From CALRWV02 sp943371965 (GTDB taxonomy: Bacteria; Bacteroidota; JABWAT01), in assembly GCA_943371965.1 (NCBI GenBank), contig CALRWV020000006.1, forward strand, positions 155,242-219,241: DNA of 64,000 nt, given 5' to 3'. Positions 9,772-17,659 of the stretch are shown here, in pieces. Position numbers and translations under genes: made by a program. Below the pieces are notes generated by a model. It worked only from the letters and a program-made list of their open reading frames with translations. It did no database searches and had not been told where the DNA came from. Positions within the stretch are counted from its first letter, which is position 1. Every line of letters starts with the position of its first letter.

Positions 9772-10275
9772 TTACACAATCATATCAGAGTATGAACATT
9801 CAATTTCCTGGGAAGGATGGATTTTAAAATGGGATTTCAGAAAATCGAATAATTTCAAATCATCATCAGTCGGAAATGGAGTTTCAATCACAACTTCAAA
9901 TTCAATGAAACTTCCCAACCGTTCAACCTGATCAAGATGAATTCTGGCATTTTTATAAAGAAAGACTTCCCTTGTTTTTTCCACGGTTTTCCATCTTTTG
10001 AACAGGTTGTCAAAGAATAGAACGGAATCCGTTGAATTTGTTAGATTCAGAATTTGGAAATTGCTGATTTTGTTTTCTGTCCGGTTGGGTCTGAAATAGT
10101 GGATCAGTTGGATTTCTGTTTGATTGATGATCCGGAGTTTCAGTCTTCCATTATCGTTGAAGTAATAAATATCGGTCTGACGGAGAATTTCTGTGTGATG
10201 GCAGGGAAGCTGTTTGGCCATATCCCGTTGATGATCAAGAGAAGATATTTTTGCTTTCAGTTCAAGGTTGTTCAC
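9772..10275 (-). CDS. CYTH-domain protein (class IV adenylate cyclase/ThTPase-like)
   Basis: The 167-residue protein begins NLELKAKI, the N-terminal strand of the CYTH superfamily. Alternating charged strands follow (GRLKLRI, ENKISNF, NARIHLDQVERLGSFIEFEVVI) and build the triphosphate tunnel. CYTH enzymes act on triphosphate substrates: CyaB makes cAMP and ThTPase cleaves thiamine triphosphate. The arrangement ..HLDQV..LG.FIE.E is close to class IV cyclase-like proteins, but the reaction cannot be assigned. A cyclic-nucleotide-binding protein is encoded in the hydrogenase operon of this window, but no direct link can be shown. Confidence 0.75.
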   Translation of the reverse strand: MNNLELKAKISSLDHQRDMAKQLPCHHTEILRQTDIYYFNDNGRLKLRIINQTEIQLIHYFRPNRTENKISNFQILNLTNSTDSVLFFDNLFKRWKTVEKTREVFLYKNARIHLDQVERLGSFIEFEVVIETPFPTDDDLKLFDFLKSHFKIHPSQEIECSYSDMIV

Positions 10276-10298
10276 AAACTTGCTTTCGTGTTTTTAAT

Positions 10299-10353
10299 AC
10301 CACCCCGAGAGTTTCTCCCAAAGGGATTCCAATGGAAGAACTCTCGGGGTGGT
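10299..10353. repeat. 15-bp inverted repeat around a 25-nt loop
   Basis: ACCACCCCGAGAGTT (10299-10313) is perfectly reverse-complementary to AACTCTCGGGGTGGT (10339-10353). It lies in the 93-bp gap between two minus-strand genes, just downstream of the START-like gene and upstream of the CYTH gene. It shares the CCCCGAG core with the hairpin at 56996-57024, suggesting a dispersed family. It could act as a terminator-like hairpin for the START-like gene. Confidence 0.7.
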
Positions 10354-10368
10354 TTAATGTTCCTGAAT

Positions 10369-10908
10369 TCAATTTGCTGCTTTTACAACAATGGTTTCCA
10401 CAAGATACGAAATACCTGTTTTCATCAGTTTGTTCAGAAGCCAATCCGGCAAAATGGAATCATAATCGACCGAAATATTGTAGGTGATTTTAGTTTGGTT
10501 TCCCATGGGTTCCAGTTTCCAGCTTCCTTCATAATTTTTTAAATCTCCTTTCAGGGTTTTAAATGTCAGGTACTGGTTGTTTTCAGATTCAACGCATTCC
10601 TGAACAAATCTCAATTGCTGCCATGCAATGGTCATTGAGTAATCAACGGTAGCGGTTCTGTTTTCCTTTTTCAGCAGAGTGGAGTTGGTTACACTCGGAA
10701 GAAATTCTTCCATGGTGTCATAACTGGTCAGGATTTTCCAGATTTTTTCAGGTGGCAATTTTGAAACAACAGAAGAAGATGCAATGCGTTTAATTCCATT
10801 TTGATCTACTGTTGTTTTTACTTCACCTACAATAAAATCTTCAAGTTTAATTTCTTTTTTTTGTTGTTGGGTGTTGAACAAAAGAAGGAAGGAAAGAATT
10901 AGCTGCAT
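10369..10908 (-). CDS. Exported SRPBCC/START-like domain protein
   Basis: The 179-residue protein begins with a short hydrophobic stretch (MQLILSFLLLF) and contains KLPPEKIWKILTSYDTMEEF, typical of the polyketide cyclase/START-like helix-grip fold. It also has WQQLRFVQECVESENN, GSWKLEPMGNQTKITYNISV and a C-terminal amphipathic helix. The fold binds hydrophobic ligands in a central cavity. Close relatives are unspecified lipid or polyketide binding proteins. The N-terminus suggests export or anchoring, although the hydrophobic run is short. No partner gene is evident. Confidence 0.75.
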   Translation of the reverse strand: MQLILSFLLLFNTQQQKKEIKLEDFIVGEVKTTVDQNGIKRIASSSVVSKLPPEKIWKILTSYDTMEEFLPSVTNSTLLKKENRTATVDYSMTIAWQQLRFVQECVESENNQYLTFKTLKGDLKNYEGSWKLEPMGNQTKITYNISVDYDSILPDWLLNKLMKTGISYLVETIVVKAAN

Positions 10909-10968
10909 TGTATCTCCAAGTTATTTTCACAAAGAACGAAAAAAAACTGGAAATGGTTTCTTGTAAAA

Positions 10969-11001
10969 AGTCCTGTGAGATTTTTGAAACCTCACAGGAC
11001 T
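10969..11001. terminator. 33-nt hairpin downstream of the acyl-CoA dehydrogenase gene
   Basis: AGTCCTGTGAGATTT (10969-10983) and AAACCTCACAGGACT (10987-11001) pair across a 3-nt loop with one wobble position. It lies five bases beyond the stop of the acyl-CoA dehydrogenase gene and has the same size and layout as the hairpins at 31331-31363 and 31450-31482, so it is probably a terminator belonging to a repeated family. Confidence 0.7.
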
Positions 11002-11005
11002 TGAG

Positions 11006-12145
11006 TTATTTCCCCAAAACACCCTTTGCAATCACCATTCGCTGAATTTCAGAAGTTCCTTCACCGATGGTGCAGAGTTTGACATCGCGGTAAAATTTCT
11101 CTACCGGAAAGTCTTTTATATATCCGTATCCGCCAAAAATCTGAACCGCTTCATTTGCAACTCTAACAGCAACTTCTGATGTGTAAAGTTTCGCCATTGC
11201 AGATTCAGTAGTAACCGGTTTTTTCTGATCTTTCAGTTCTGCTGCTTTATAAGTAAGTAATTTTGCAGCTTCTATTTCAGTTGCCATGTCAGCCAATTTG
11301 AATTGAATTGCCTGAAATTCTGAAATAGTTTTTCCGAAAGCTTTCCTTTGTTTGGAATACTCAAGTGACGCTTCATACGCACCGATCGCCATTCCCAACC
11401 CCAATGCTGCAATTGATATTCTGCCTCCATCCAAAACCTGCATGGCCTGACGGAATCCGTCGCCTTCTTCTCCCAATCTGTTGGCTACCGGAACTTTCAC
11501 ATTTTCAAAAATCAGTTCACCGGTTTCGGAAGCACGTAATCCCAATTTGTTTTCTTTTTTTCCGGATGAAAAACCGGGCATTCCTTTTTCAAGAACAAGT
11601 GCGGTAACTCCCTTGTTTCCTTTTGACGGATTTGTGTTCACCAAAACAACCGCAATTTCTCCGCTGTGTGAATGCGTAATAAATTGTTTTGATCCATTTA
11701 CGACGTAATGATCACCTTCAAGTTTGGCGACTGTTTTTAAACCACCGGCATCTGATCCGCTGTGAGGCTCTGTCAAACCCCAAGCTCCAATCTTTTTACC
11801 GGAAGCAAGTGGAATCAGCCATTTCTTTTTCTGTTCGTCATTTCCGAACATGTAAATATGATTGCTGCAAAGTGAATTGTGGGCTGCAATCGAAATTCCT
11901 ACAGACCCGCATACTTTCGAAAGTTCTACAACGGCAGTTACATATTCCATATAACCCATTCCTGAACCGCCGTATTCTTCAGGAAAAATAATTCCCATGA
12001 TTCCCAAATCACCCAATTCATGAATGACAGCTTTTGGAAAAGTTTGGGCTTCATCCCATTCCATTACATGTGGTTTGATTTTCTTTTTTGCAAAATCGGC
12101 AACGGTTGATTGAATCATTTTCATTGATTCAGTGGTCTCGAACAT
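11006..12145 (-). CDS. Acyl-CoA dehydrogenase
   Basis: The 379-residue protein matches short-chain acyl-CoA dehydrogenases along its whole length. It has an N-terminal helical domain, the FAD-contacting segments WGLTEPHSGSDAGG and QFITHS, the middle beta domain, and a C-terminal bundle with YSKQRKAFGKTISEFQAIQF and GGYGYIKDFPVEKFYRD. The Glu in the terminal IGEGTSEIQRMVIA is in the position of the catalytic base in this subfamily. It oxidises acyl-CoA to enoyl-CoA, passing electrons to ETF. With the AtuA-like gene and carboxyltransferase, it fits branched-chain or isoprenoid acyl-CoA breakdown. The chain specificity (butyryl, isovaleryl, citronellyl) cannot be decided. Confidence 0.93.
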   Translation of the reverse strand: MFETTESMKMIQSTVADFAKKKIKPHVMEWDEAQTFPKAVIHELGDLGIMGIIFPEEYGGSGMGYMEYVTAVVELSKVCGSVGISIAAHNSLCSNHIYMFGNDEQKKKWLIPLASGKKIGAWGLTEPHSGSDAGGLKTVAKLEGDHYVVNGSKQFITHSHSGEIAVVLVNTNPSKGNKGVTALVLEKGMPGFSSGKKENKLGLRASETGELIFENVKVPVANRLGEEGDGFRQAMQVLDGGRISIAALGLGMAIGAYEASLEYSKQRKAFGKTISEFQAIQFKLADMATEIEAAKLLTYKAAELKDQKKPVTTESAMAKLYTSEVAVRVANEAVQIFGGYGYIKDFPVEKFYRDVKLCTIGEGTSEIQRMVIAKGVLGK

Positions 12146-12573
12146 AGAATCTCCTTCTGAATGTGGTCTAACAGTTTGGTCTGGTCATGGTTTTGAAAGT
12201 ACGGTGCGATTGCGAAAACAAGATAAGAGCGAACGAAGAGAAACCGGATTAATGAATAGCGGTTTCAGGAGAATGAAATGTGACTAATCAGTCAATAAAT
12301 TTATATTCTTTATTTCTCGCAAAGCCGCAAAGAACGCCAAGAAAACATAAAATGAACCAAGAATAAACAAAAGAGCAAGAAAATGGGTCCATTCCCACAA
12401 CCTATCCCTAACACTGTCGGGAGAAGTGGATTTATGTCTTTCATTTGCGGTAATTATTTAATAAATGAATCCCGTCATTCGGATGAAGTAATAACTTGTA
12501 CTCTGCACCACAATCTGGGTTAAATATAAATCAATACCTTTGCGACTTAGCGTCTTTGCGAGAAATCTTTTTA
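12146..12573. other. Intergenic stretch with a pair of opposed CGCAAAG-type repeats
   Basis: No supported gene is visible in this 428-bp stretch. It contains CTCGCAAAGCCGCAAAG within 12313-12344 and the opposite-strand form CGACTTAGCGTCTTTGCGAG within 12537-12563, a long-distance inverted pair about 220 bp apart. A further related pair lies at 22805-22884. The right copy abuts the 3' end of apt. Confidence 0.65.
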
Positions 12574-13110
12574 TCAATATTTTACAAGCGAGTCGATCTG
12601 ATAATTTTTCAGGCGTTCTCTTCCATTGAGAAAGGAAAGTTCAATCAGAAAACAGACATTGACAACTATCCCGCCAAGTTTTTCCACCAACTGAATAGTT
12701 GCGTCCACAGTTCCGCCGGTTGCCAGAACATCATCATGAATGATAACACGGTCGCCGGGTTTGATGGAATCTTTATGAATTTCGAGAACGCTCTGTCCGT
12801 ATTCAAGATCGTAAGAAACTGAAATGACATCGGCAGGAAGTTTTCCTTTTTTTCTGACTGGAACAAATCCTGCATGCAGTTCATTGGCTAATATGGATCC
12901 GAAAATAAATCCGCGTGATTCTATGCTGACAATTTTGGTGGCATTCAAACCCATATTCTGATGAACAAAAAAATAGGAAACTTCGCTCAATAATTTCGGA
13001 CTTTGAAGAACAGGTGTAATATCCTTGAACATGATTCCAGGCTTTGGAAAATCAGGTACATCACGGATAACAGAACTTACATCTTTTGTTAAAGTGGAAA
13101 AATCCATCAT
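12574..13110 (-). CDS. apt: Adenine phosphoribosyltransferase
   Basis: The 178-residue protein has the type I phosphoribosyltransferase fold. The PRPP-binding motif is VIIHDDVLATGGTVDA, the adenine-recognition segment is IVSIESRGFIFGSILA, and the flexible loop region is VPVRKKGKLPADVISVSYDLEYG. It salvages adenine to AMP in the cytosol using PRPP. The family length (about 170-180) is matched. The preceding frame opens with MMDFSTLTKDVSSVIRDVPDFPKPGIMFKDITP, which is the standard Apt N-terminus. A small outer-membrane-like gene lies 16 bp upstream on the same strand. Confidence 0.96.
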   Translation of the reverse strand: MMDFSTLTKDVSSVIRDVPDFPKPGIMFKDITPVLQSPKLLSEVSYFFVHQNMGLNATKIVSIESRGFIFGSILANELHAGFVPVRKKGKLPADVISVSYDLEYGQSVLEIHKDSIKPGDRVIIHDDVLATGGTVDATIQLVEKLGGIVVNVCFLIELSFLNGRERLKNYQIDSLVKY

Positions 13111-13126
13111 CGAATTTCCTTCCTGG

Positions 13127-13594
13127 TTAAAACCAGTATCTGATTAAAAAACAATTTTCATAATCAGGTTCTGTTTTCGGATATGTTAAGAGTCTCAATC
13201 CCGTCTCAACAGATAAATCGATCCGGGAGATAGGAAAGGAAAAACCGGTTTTAAGATTCAAACCCTGAAACCATCCGTTAGTTGCTCTGTAGATTTCTGT
13301 TCCGTCTCCAATTGATTTCCCTCCAAAAATTCCAGTTGCCAAATAGGGGAAGAAGGTTGAGTTATCAAGCTGCATCTGCCAATGATAAAGGTAATTGGTT
13401 TCAGAATACCAGAACGAATCAAGCGTCCAGGAAACTGAGAAATCAAAAGCATTTACATTAGATGTCCAATATTTTAAGTTGATTCCGGCGATTGAGCTTA
13501 ACCTTGCACCGATTCCCAAATTATTCTGTGCAAATAAATTGAGACCCAAGATTGTGAAACAGAAGACGAGAATTAGTTTTTTCAAACGGAACAA
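13127..13594 (-). CDS. Small outer-membrane beta-barrel-like protein
   Basis: The 155-residue protein has a signal peptide (MFRLKKLILVFCFTILGLNLFAQ) and then alternating strands rich in aromatic residues and glycine (IGARLSSIAGINLKYWTS, FDFSVSWTLDSF, GLNLKTGFSFPI, LSVETGLRLLTYP), ending in Phe (RYWF). A C-terminal aromatic residue is typical of proteins inserted by the BAM machinery. It probably forms a small eight-strand barrel in the outer membrane. No family name can be given. It is followed at 16 bp by apt. Confidence 0.7.
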   Translation of the reverse strand: MFRLKKLILVFCFTILGLNLFAQNNLGIGARLSSIAGINLKYWTSNVNAFDFSVSWTLDSFWYSETNYLYHWQMQLDNSTFFPYLATGIFGGKSIGDGTEIYRATNGWFQGLNLKTGFSFPISRIDLSVETGLRLLTYPKTEPDYENCFLIRYWF

Positions 13595-13712
13595 ACTCCA
13601 AGTTGCGGGTGAAAGTAGGAAAAAGTAGGTGGAATTTCAAAGAAATGGGTTAAAGAGAAAAAATTATGAAATAAATGTTATCTTCGGAAGAAATTAATCA
13701 AAAGATGCAACC

Positions 13713-14492
13713 ATGAAATATTTACTGGCAATTGATATCGGTAACACGAATACTGTTTTGGGAATTATGGATAAAGGAAAAGTTCTTCACAGTTGGCGTG
13801 TAACAACTGGAAACCTTCAGACAGAAGATGAATTGGGTATTGTTATACTTTCGATGCTCCATCATTCTGATTTTACGAAAGAAGATATTTCTTTGGTTGG
13901 AATCGCTTCCGTTGTTCCGAATGTTACCGGAATTTACCAGAAAATATCGGAAAAGTATTTCGGTTTGATTCCATTCATTGTTGGGTCGCACCTGAAACTG
14001 AAAATTAAAATCAAATATGAAGACCCGAAAGCTGTTGGTGCTGACAGGCTATGCAATGTTGTTGCTGCTTATGAAAAATATGGCGGTCCGGGAATTGTAA
14101 TTGATTTTGGAACTGCAACCACTTATGATGTATATGACGATAAGGGAAATTATCTGGGTGGAAATATTGCACCGGGAATTGAAACCAGTGCGTATGCACT
14201 TCACCAGAGAACTGCAAAACTTCCAAAAATTGATCTGAAACTTCCTGAGAATATAATTGCAGTCAATACAACAGAAAGTATGCAGAATGGAATTCTGCTT
14301 GGAGCACTTGATTCGATGGAAGGAATGGTAAAACGGATTTCAAAACAGTTGAATTCATCTCCTGTTCTGACATTAACCGGTGGAATCAGTGGATTCATTA
14401 AGGAAAATTCGAAGTTGAAATTCAATTTGGAACCTGATCTTGTTCTGGAAGGCATTTACAAAATCGGAAAAAGAGCCGGATTGATAAAGTGA
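13713..14492 (+). CDS. coaX: Type III pantothenate kinase
   Basis: The 259-residue protein belongs to the ASKHA fold. The N-terminal phosphate loop is AIDIGNTNTVLGI, the pantothenate and dimer motif is PKAVGADRLCNVVAAYEKYG, and the second ATP motif is VIDFGTATTYDV. GGNIAPGIETS and LTGGISGFI follow. It phosphorylates pantothenate in the first step of coenzyme A synthesis. The whole family length is present. The gene is divergent from the barrel/apt pair, with a 118-bp shared upstream region. Confidence 0.97.
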   Translation: MKYLLAIDIGNTNTVLGIMDKGKVLHSWRVTTGNLQTEDELGIVILSMLHHSDFTKEDISLVGIASVVPNVTGIYQKISEKYFGLIPFIVGSHLKLKIKIKYEDPKAVGADRLCNVVAAYEKYGGPGIVIDFGTATTYDVYDDKGNYLGGNIAPGIETSAYALHQRTAKLPKIDLKLPENIIAVNTTESMQNGILLGALDSMEGMVKRISKQLNSSPVLTLTGGISGFIKENSKLKFNLEPDLVLEGIYKIGKRAGLIK

Positions 14493-14580
14493 ATTTCCGG
14501 TTTGGTTCATTAACTGTTTTTTTGTTAACTTTACCCACAGTCTTTTGATAATATCTCGAAAAGTCGTAGGAGAACTCCCA

Positions 14581-15576
14581 ATGAAAACGTTTCTTTTTAT
14601 TTTTCTGGCATCAGTTTTTATTTTTTCTTGCGAAAGAAAGGAAGACGGCACAGAGGATTCCGGTGGAATTGTTACACCAACAATCCCAACGGATTTTTGG
14701 AAAAAAACTGGAACAGAAGTTGATAAAATCGGGGATGGAATAATTGTCTATAAGTTGTTTTACGCAGACGATGGAACTTTATTTGCTGGAACAGACAGTG
14801 GCATCTACCGAACAATAACAGAAGGTGGTAAATGGAAGCACCTTTTGAATCAAAAAATTGAAGTTAATGATTTTACAAAAGACAATTCCGGAAATATTTA
14901 TGCCGCTACTGCAAACAATGGGGTTTACAGGTCAACAGATTTGGGAGTAACCTGGAATTCATTTGGATTAACTGGCAAAAAAGTATGGTCATTAACTAAA
15001 AATTCTTTGGGGACACTTTTTGCAGGTACTGAAGATGATGGTGTTTTTAAATTAAACGAAGGATCAGAAACATGGAATTATGTTGCACTGAAAGATACAG
15101 CTGTTATTTCATTTACTTCCGATAAAACAGGAAAACTGTTTGCCGGAACATATGGAATGGGAGTTTTGAAATCAGTAAACAATGGAATTACATGGACAAA
15201 GACAAAATTTAATTTTGGGATTATTACATCTGTAAGATTCGACTCTTCAAACACTTTGTTTTTCAGTAACTGGAGCGATAAAATTTATAAGTCTGCCGAT
15301 CTCGGAAACACTATAACCCCAACTCAAATCGGTTCTCCAATCTATATTTATGATATTCAATTTACCAAAAATGGACTTATTGCAGTCAGTGGTCTAGATG
15401 GAATTACTGTATCTTCAAATGGTGGTCAAAATTGGCAGTATGTAAATTCGGGATTATCTGATAAAGAAAGCCGTTCCATTGCTATAAATTCAGCTGGTTA
15501 TATTTTTGCGGCGACTGAATCCAAGGGAGTCTTTAAAAGCAATGATGTTATTTTAAATTATAAAAATTACAAATAA
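14581..15576 (+). CDS. Beta-propeller (BNR/YCF48-like) lipoprotein
   Basis: The start at 14581 is preferred over the upstream in-frame ATG at 14545 because AGGAG lies 12 bases before it and it opens a clean lipoprotein signal (MKTFLFIFLASVFIFSC). The 331-residue product then carries repeated units of the type GTLFAGTDSGIYR, GNIYAATANNGVYRSTDLG, GTLFAGTEDDGVFK, GKLFAGTYGMGVLKSVNNG and YIFAATESKGVFKSND. These are typical of BNR/Asp-box or photosystem-assembly-like beta-propellers. It is probably anchored to a membrane facing the periplasm or outside. The function is unknown. Its last 10 bp overlap the 3' end of the convergent HAD gene. Confidence 0.82.
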   Translation: MKTFLFIFLASVFIFSCERKEDGTEDSGGIVTPTIPTDFWKKTGTEVDKIGDGIIVYKLFYADDGTLFAGTDSGIYRTITEGGKWKHLLNQKIEVNDFTKDNSGNIYAATANNGVYRSTDLGVTWNSFGLTGKKVWSLTKNSLGTLFAGTEDDGVFKLNEGSETWNYVALKDTAVISFTSDKTGKLFAGTYGMGVLKSVNNGITWTKTKFNFGIITSVRFDSSNTLFFSNWSDKIYKSADLGNTITPTQIGSPIYIYDIQFTKNGLIAVSGLDGITVSSNGGQNWQYVNSGLSDKESRSIAINSAGYIFAATESKGVFKSNDVILNYKNYK

Positions 15577-16193
15577 TCAATTATAGACTTATCTATAGAA
15601 ATCAATAACGTTTTAATTCCTACCATTTCTGCAGCTTCAATATTTTTCAGCGTATCCTCTATAAATAACGTTTCTGAAGGATTCAATCCTGAATCTTTCA
15701 GAACAAAATCAAAAATGTCTGCGTCCGGTTTTCTCATTCCAAGTTCAAACGAAAAATAAGCTTTTTCAAAGATATCCTTGTATGAATTGAATTTGAATTC
15801 ATCCTTCAGATAATTATTCATCCAGATCATGTGGATTGAGTTTGTGTTGCTCAGCATGAATATTCTGTATTTCTTTTTCAGTTCAAGAATCAGTTCAATT
15901 CGTTCTGCTGGAATTCCGATCAGAATGGCATTCCAAGCATCATCAAACACATCTTCCGAGACAGAAATTTTTAATTCACTGCAAACAAGTTTTCTGAATT
16001 CAGCATCAGTTATCAACCCCTTTTCATGCAAATTAAACATTTCATGCTGTTTGGAATGCGAAAAATGTTCAATGAAATCAGGAAATCCAAAATCTTTGAA
16101 TTTATCAGCAGTTCGGTGATGGTCAATGTCTATGATGACTCCTCCCAGATCGAAGATGATATTTTTAATTCCGTAAAGTGGGTTTTGCTTCAT
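15567..16193 (-). CDS. HAD-superfamily hydrolase (YihX-like phosphatase)
   Basis: The 208-residue protein has the haloacid dehalogenase motifs. Motif I is NIIFDLGGVIIDID with nucleophile Asp, and Gly replaces the usual second Asp, as in the YihX/epoxide-hydrolase-like group. Motif II is FMLSNTNSIH, the conserved Lys is near GMRKPDADIF, and motif III is TLFIEDTLKNIEAAE. The helical cap lies between residues 20 and 90. Members dephosphorylate sugar phosphates such as glucose-1-phosphate. The specific substrate is not deducible. The gene converges on the propeller lipoprotein with a 10-bp overlap. Confidence 0.88.
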   Translation of the reverse strand: MKQNPLYGIKNIIFDLGGVIIDIDHHRTADKFKDFGFPDFIEHFSHSKQHEMFNLHEKGLITDAEFRKLVCSELKISVSEDVFDDAWNAILIGIPAERIELILELKKKYRIFMLSNTNSIHMIWMNNYLKDEFKFNSYKDIFEKAYFSFELGMRKPDADIFDFVLKDSGLNPSETLFIEDTLKNIEAAEMVGIKTLLISIDKSIIDYL

Positions 16194-16405
16194 ATAAATG
16201 ACTTTGATTTGTTCCGAAATAAAGGGATGGAATCAGGTTTATTCCAAGTGTCTGATATTTAAAGATTAACAGCAAAGATTCAAAATAATAACTGAAAAAG
16301 AAAATCAGTTCACCTGTAAATTATGCATGGACAAAAATTATAAAATGAGTAGTGTTTTTATAAACCATTGTCAGTTGTCGGAAATAAAATTAACTTGATT
16401 CCGCT

Positions 16406-16762
16406 ATGCATGAACTATCATTGGCACGTGAAATTATCAGGGTTATGGAAGAACACGTTCCCGAAACCGACAGGGATAAAGTAACTTCTGTCATTGTTGA
16501 AATCGGGGTTCACAGCAATGTGGTTGCGGATTCACTTCGTTTTTCATTTGACGCCCTGAATAAAAGTACAACATTTGAAAAAACAAAAATGATAACAGTT
16601 AAAGTGCCGGTTCAAATTTCATGTCTGAACTGCGGTGAAGAATCAAGAATTTCGGAAATGCACTATTTATGTCCAAAATGCCAGTCAACACAATTCAATG
16701 TGATTGGAGGCGAAGATATCCGTGTTAAGGAAATTATTGTATCGGAGTTGTTATGCATGTAA
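16406..16762 (+). CDS. hypA: Hydrogenase nickel-insertion protein HypA
   Basis: The 118-residue protein begins MHELSLAREII, where His2 is the nickel ligand of the HypA family. It carries a zinc site made of CLNCGEES and YLCPKCQS (two CxxC pairs). HypA works with HypB to deliver nickel to the large subunit of [NiFe]-hydrogenase. It is the first gene of hypABCDE and overlaps hypB by 10 bp, so translation is likely coupled. The hydrogenase target is encoded downstream at 27074-28408. Confidence 0.97.
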   Translation: MHELSLAREIIRVMEEHVPETDRDKVTSVIVEIGVHSNVVADSLRFSFDALNKSTTFEKTKMITVKVPVQISCLNCGEESRISEMHYLCPKCQSTQFNVIGGEDIRVKEIIVSELLCM

Positions 16763-17445
16763 TTACCGTTGAAAAAAAAGTACTTGAAAAAAATGATGAA
16801 ATAGCTTCCCGCAACAGAACCGATTTTAAAAATGAAGGACTGTTTACCATCAATGTTCTGGGTTCACCCGGCTCAGGAAAAACAACATTGCTTGAACAGA
16901 CCATTTTGCGTTCGAAAGATCTATTTAAAACAGAAGTGATTGAAGGTGATATTCAAACCGATCTGGATGCACAGAGGATTTCTTCACTCGATATTCCGGT
17001 TGTCCAGATAGTGACCAACGGTGCCTGTCATCTTGAAGCTCAGCTTGTTAGGGACAGTTACATGCAGTTACCTGATGGTGATGTTGATTTACTAATAATA
17101 GAAAATGTAGGAAACCTTGTTTGTCCTGCAAGTTATGATTTGGGTGAAGATAAAAAAATAGTCGTTTTGAGCGTAACGGAAGGTGAAGACAAACCTCTGA
17201 AATATCCGAAAATGTTCAGACAATCTTCTGTAATGATAGTGAATAAAATTGACCTGCTTCCGTATGTCTCCTGTTCAATTGACAAAATGGTCAGCAATGC
17301 AAAAATGATCAATCCTGATCTGATTGTTTTTATATTGTCATGCACAACCGGTGAAGGTTTTGATGATTGGATCAAATGGCTGGATGATCAGGTTGAATCT
17401 GTAGAAATTCCGGAGTTTGAAAATGTGTCTGGCAGTTCCAGGTAA
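16753..17445 (+). CDS. hypB: Hydrogenase nickel-incorporation GTPase HypB
   Basis: The 230-residue GTPase has a P-loop (VLGSPGSGKTTLLEQ), the Zn/Ni site NGACHLEA, the IENVGNLVCPA switch segment and the NKIDLLPY guanine-specificity motif. It hydrolyses GTP during nickel insertion into hydrogenase. It lacks the long histidine-rich N-terminal stretch seen in some HypB proteins. Nickel storage may instead be handled by the histidine-rich transporter at 22894-23613, which is an inference. It overlaps hypA by 10 bp and hypC by 23 bp. Confidence 0.96.
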   Translation: MHVITVEKKVLEKNDEIASRNRTDFKNEGLFTINVLGSPGSGKTTLLEQTILRSKDLFKTEVIEGDIQTDLDAQRISSLDIPVVQIVTNGACHLEAQLVRDSYMQLPDGDVDLLIIENVGNLVCPASYDLGEDKKIVVLSVTEGEDKPLKYPKMFRQSSVMIVNKIDLLPYVSCSIDKMVSNAKMINPDLIVFILSCTTGEGFDDWIKWLDDQVESVEIPEFENVSGSSR

Positions 17446-17659
17446 AATTATTTCAGTTCAGAAAAGCAACCATAACCAGATTACAGGAAAAGTCAGTTTT
17501 TCCGGTATTGTCAAAAATGTGGATTTGAGTTGTGTTCCCGATTCGATAACCGGAGATTATGTAATTGTACATGTCGGATTTGCTCTGAATAAAATCAATG
17601 AGGATGAAGCTTTGAAATCCTTGCAGTTGATTAAGGAACTTGGAGAAATGAAAGAATGA
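17423..17659 (+). CDS. hypC: Hydrogenase maturation chaperone HypC
   Basis: The 78-residue protein starts MCLAVPGKII. The ATG at 17423 is chosen over the in-frame TTG six bases upstream because HypC activity needs Cys2 exposed after Met removal. The small OB-fold beta barrel includes the typical DYVIVHVGFALNKINEDEA. HypC binds HypD and carries the Fe(CN)2CO precursor to the hydrogenase large subunit. It lies in the tightly packed hyp operon, overlapping hypB by 23 bp and hypD by 4 bp. Confidence 0.95.
   Translation: MCLAVPGKIISVQKSNHNQITGKVSFSGIVKNVDLSCVPDSITGDYVIVHVGFALNKINEDEALKSLQLIKELGEMKE

Noticed and set aside
14545..14580. Upstream start for the propeller lipoprotein
   Set aside because: The start at 14581 has a ribosome binding site and gives an intact lipoprotein signal; the extension would disturb it.
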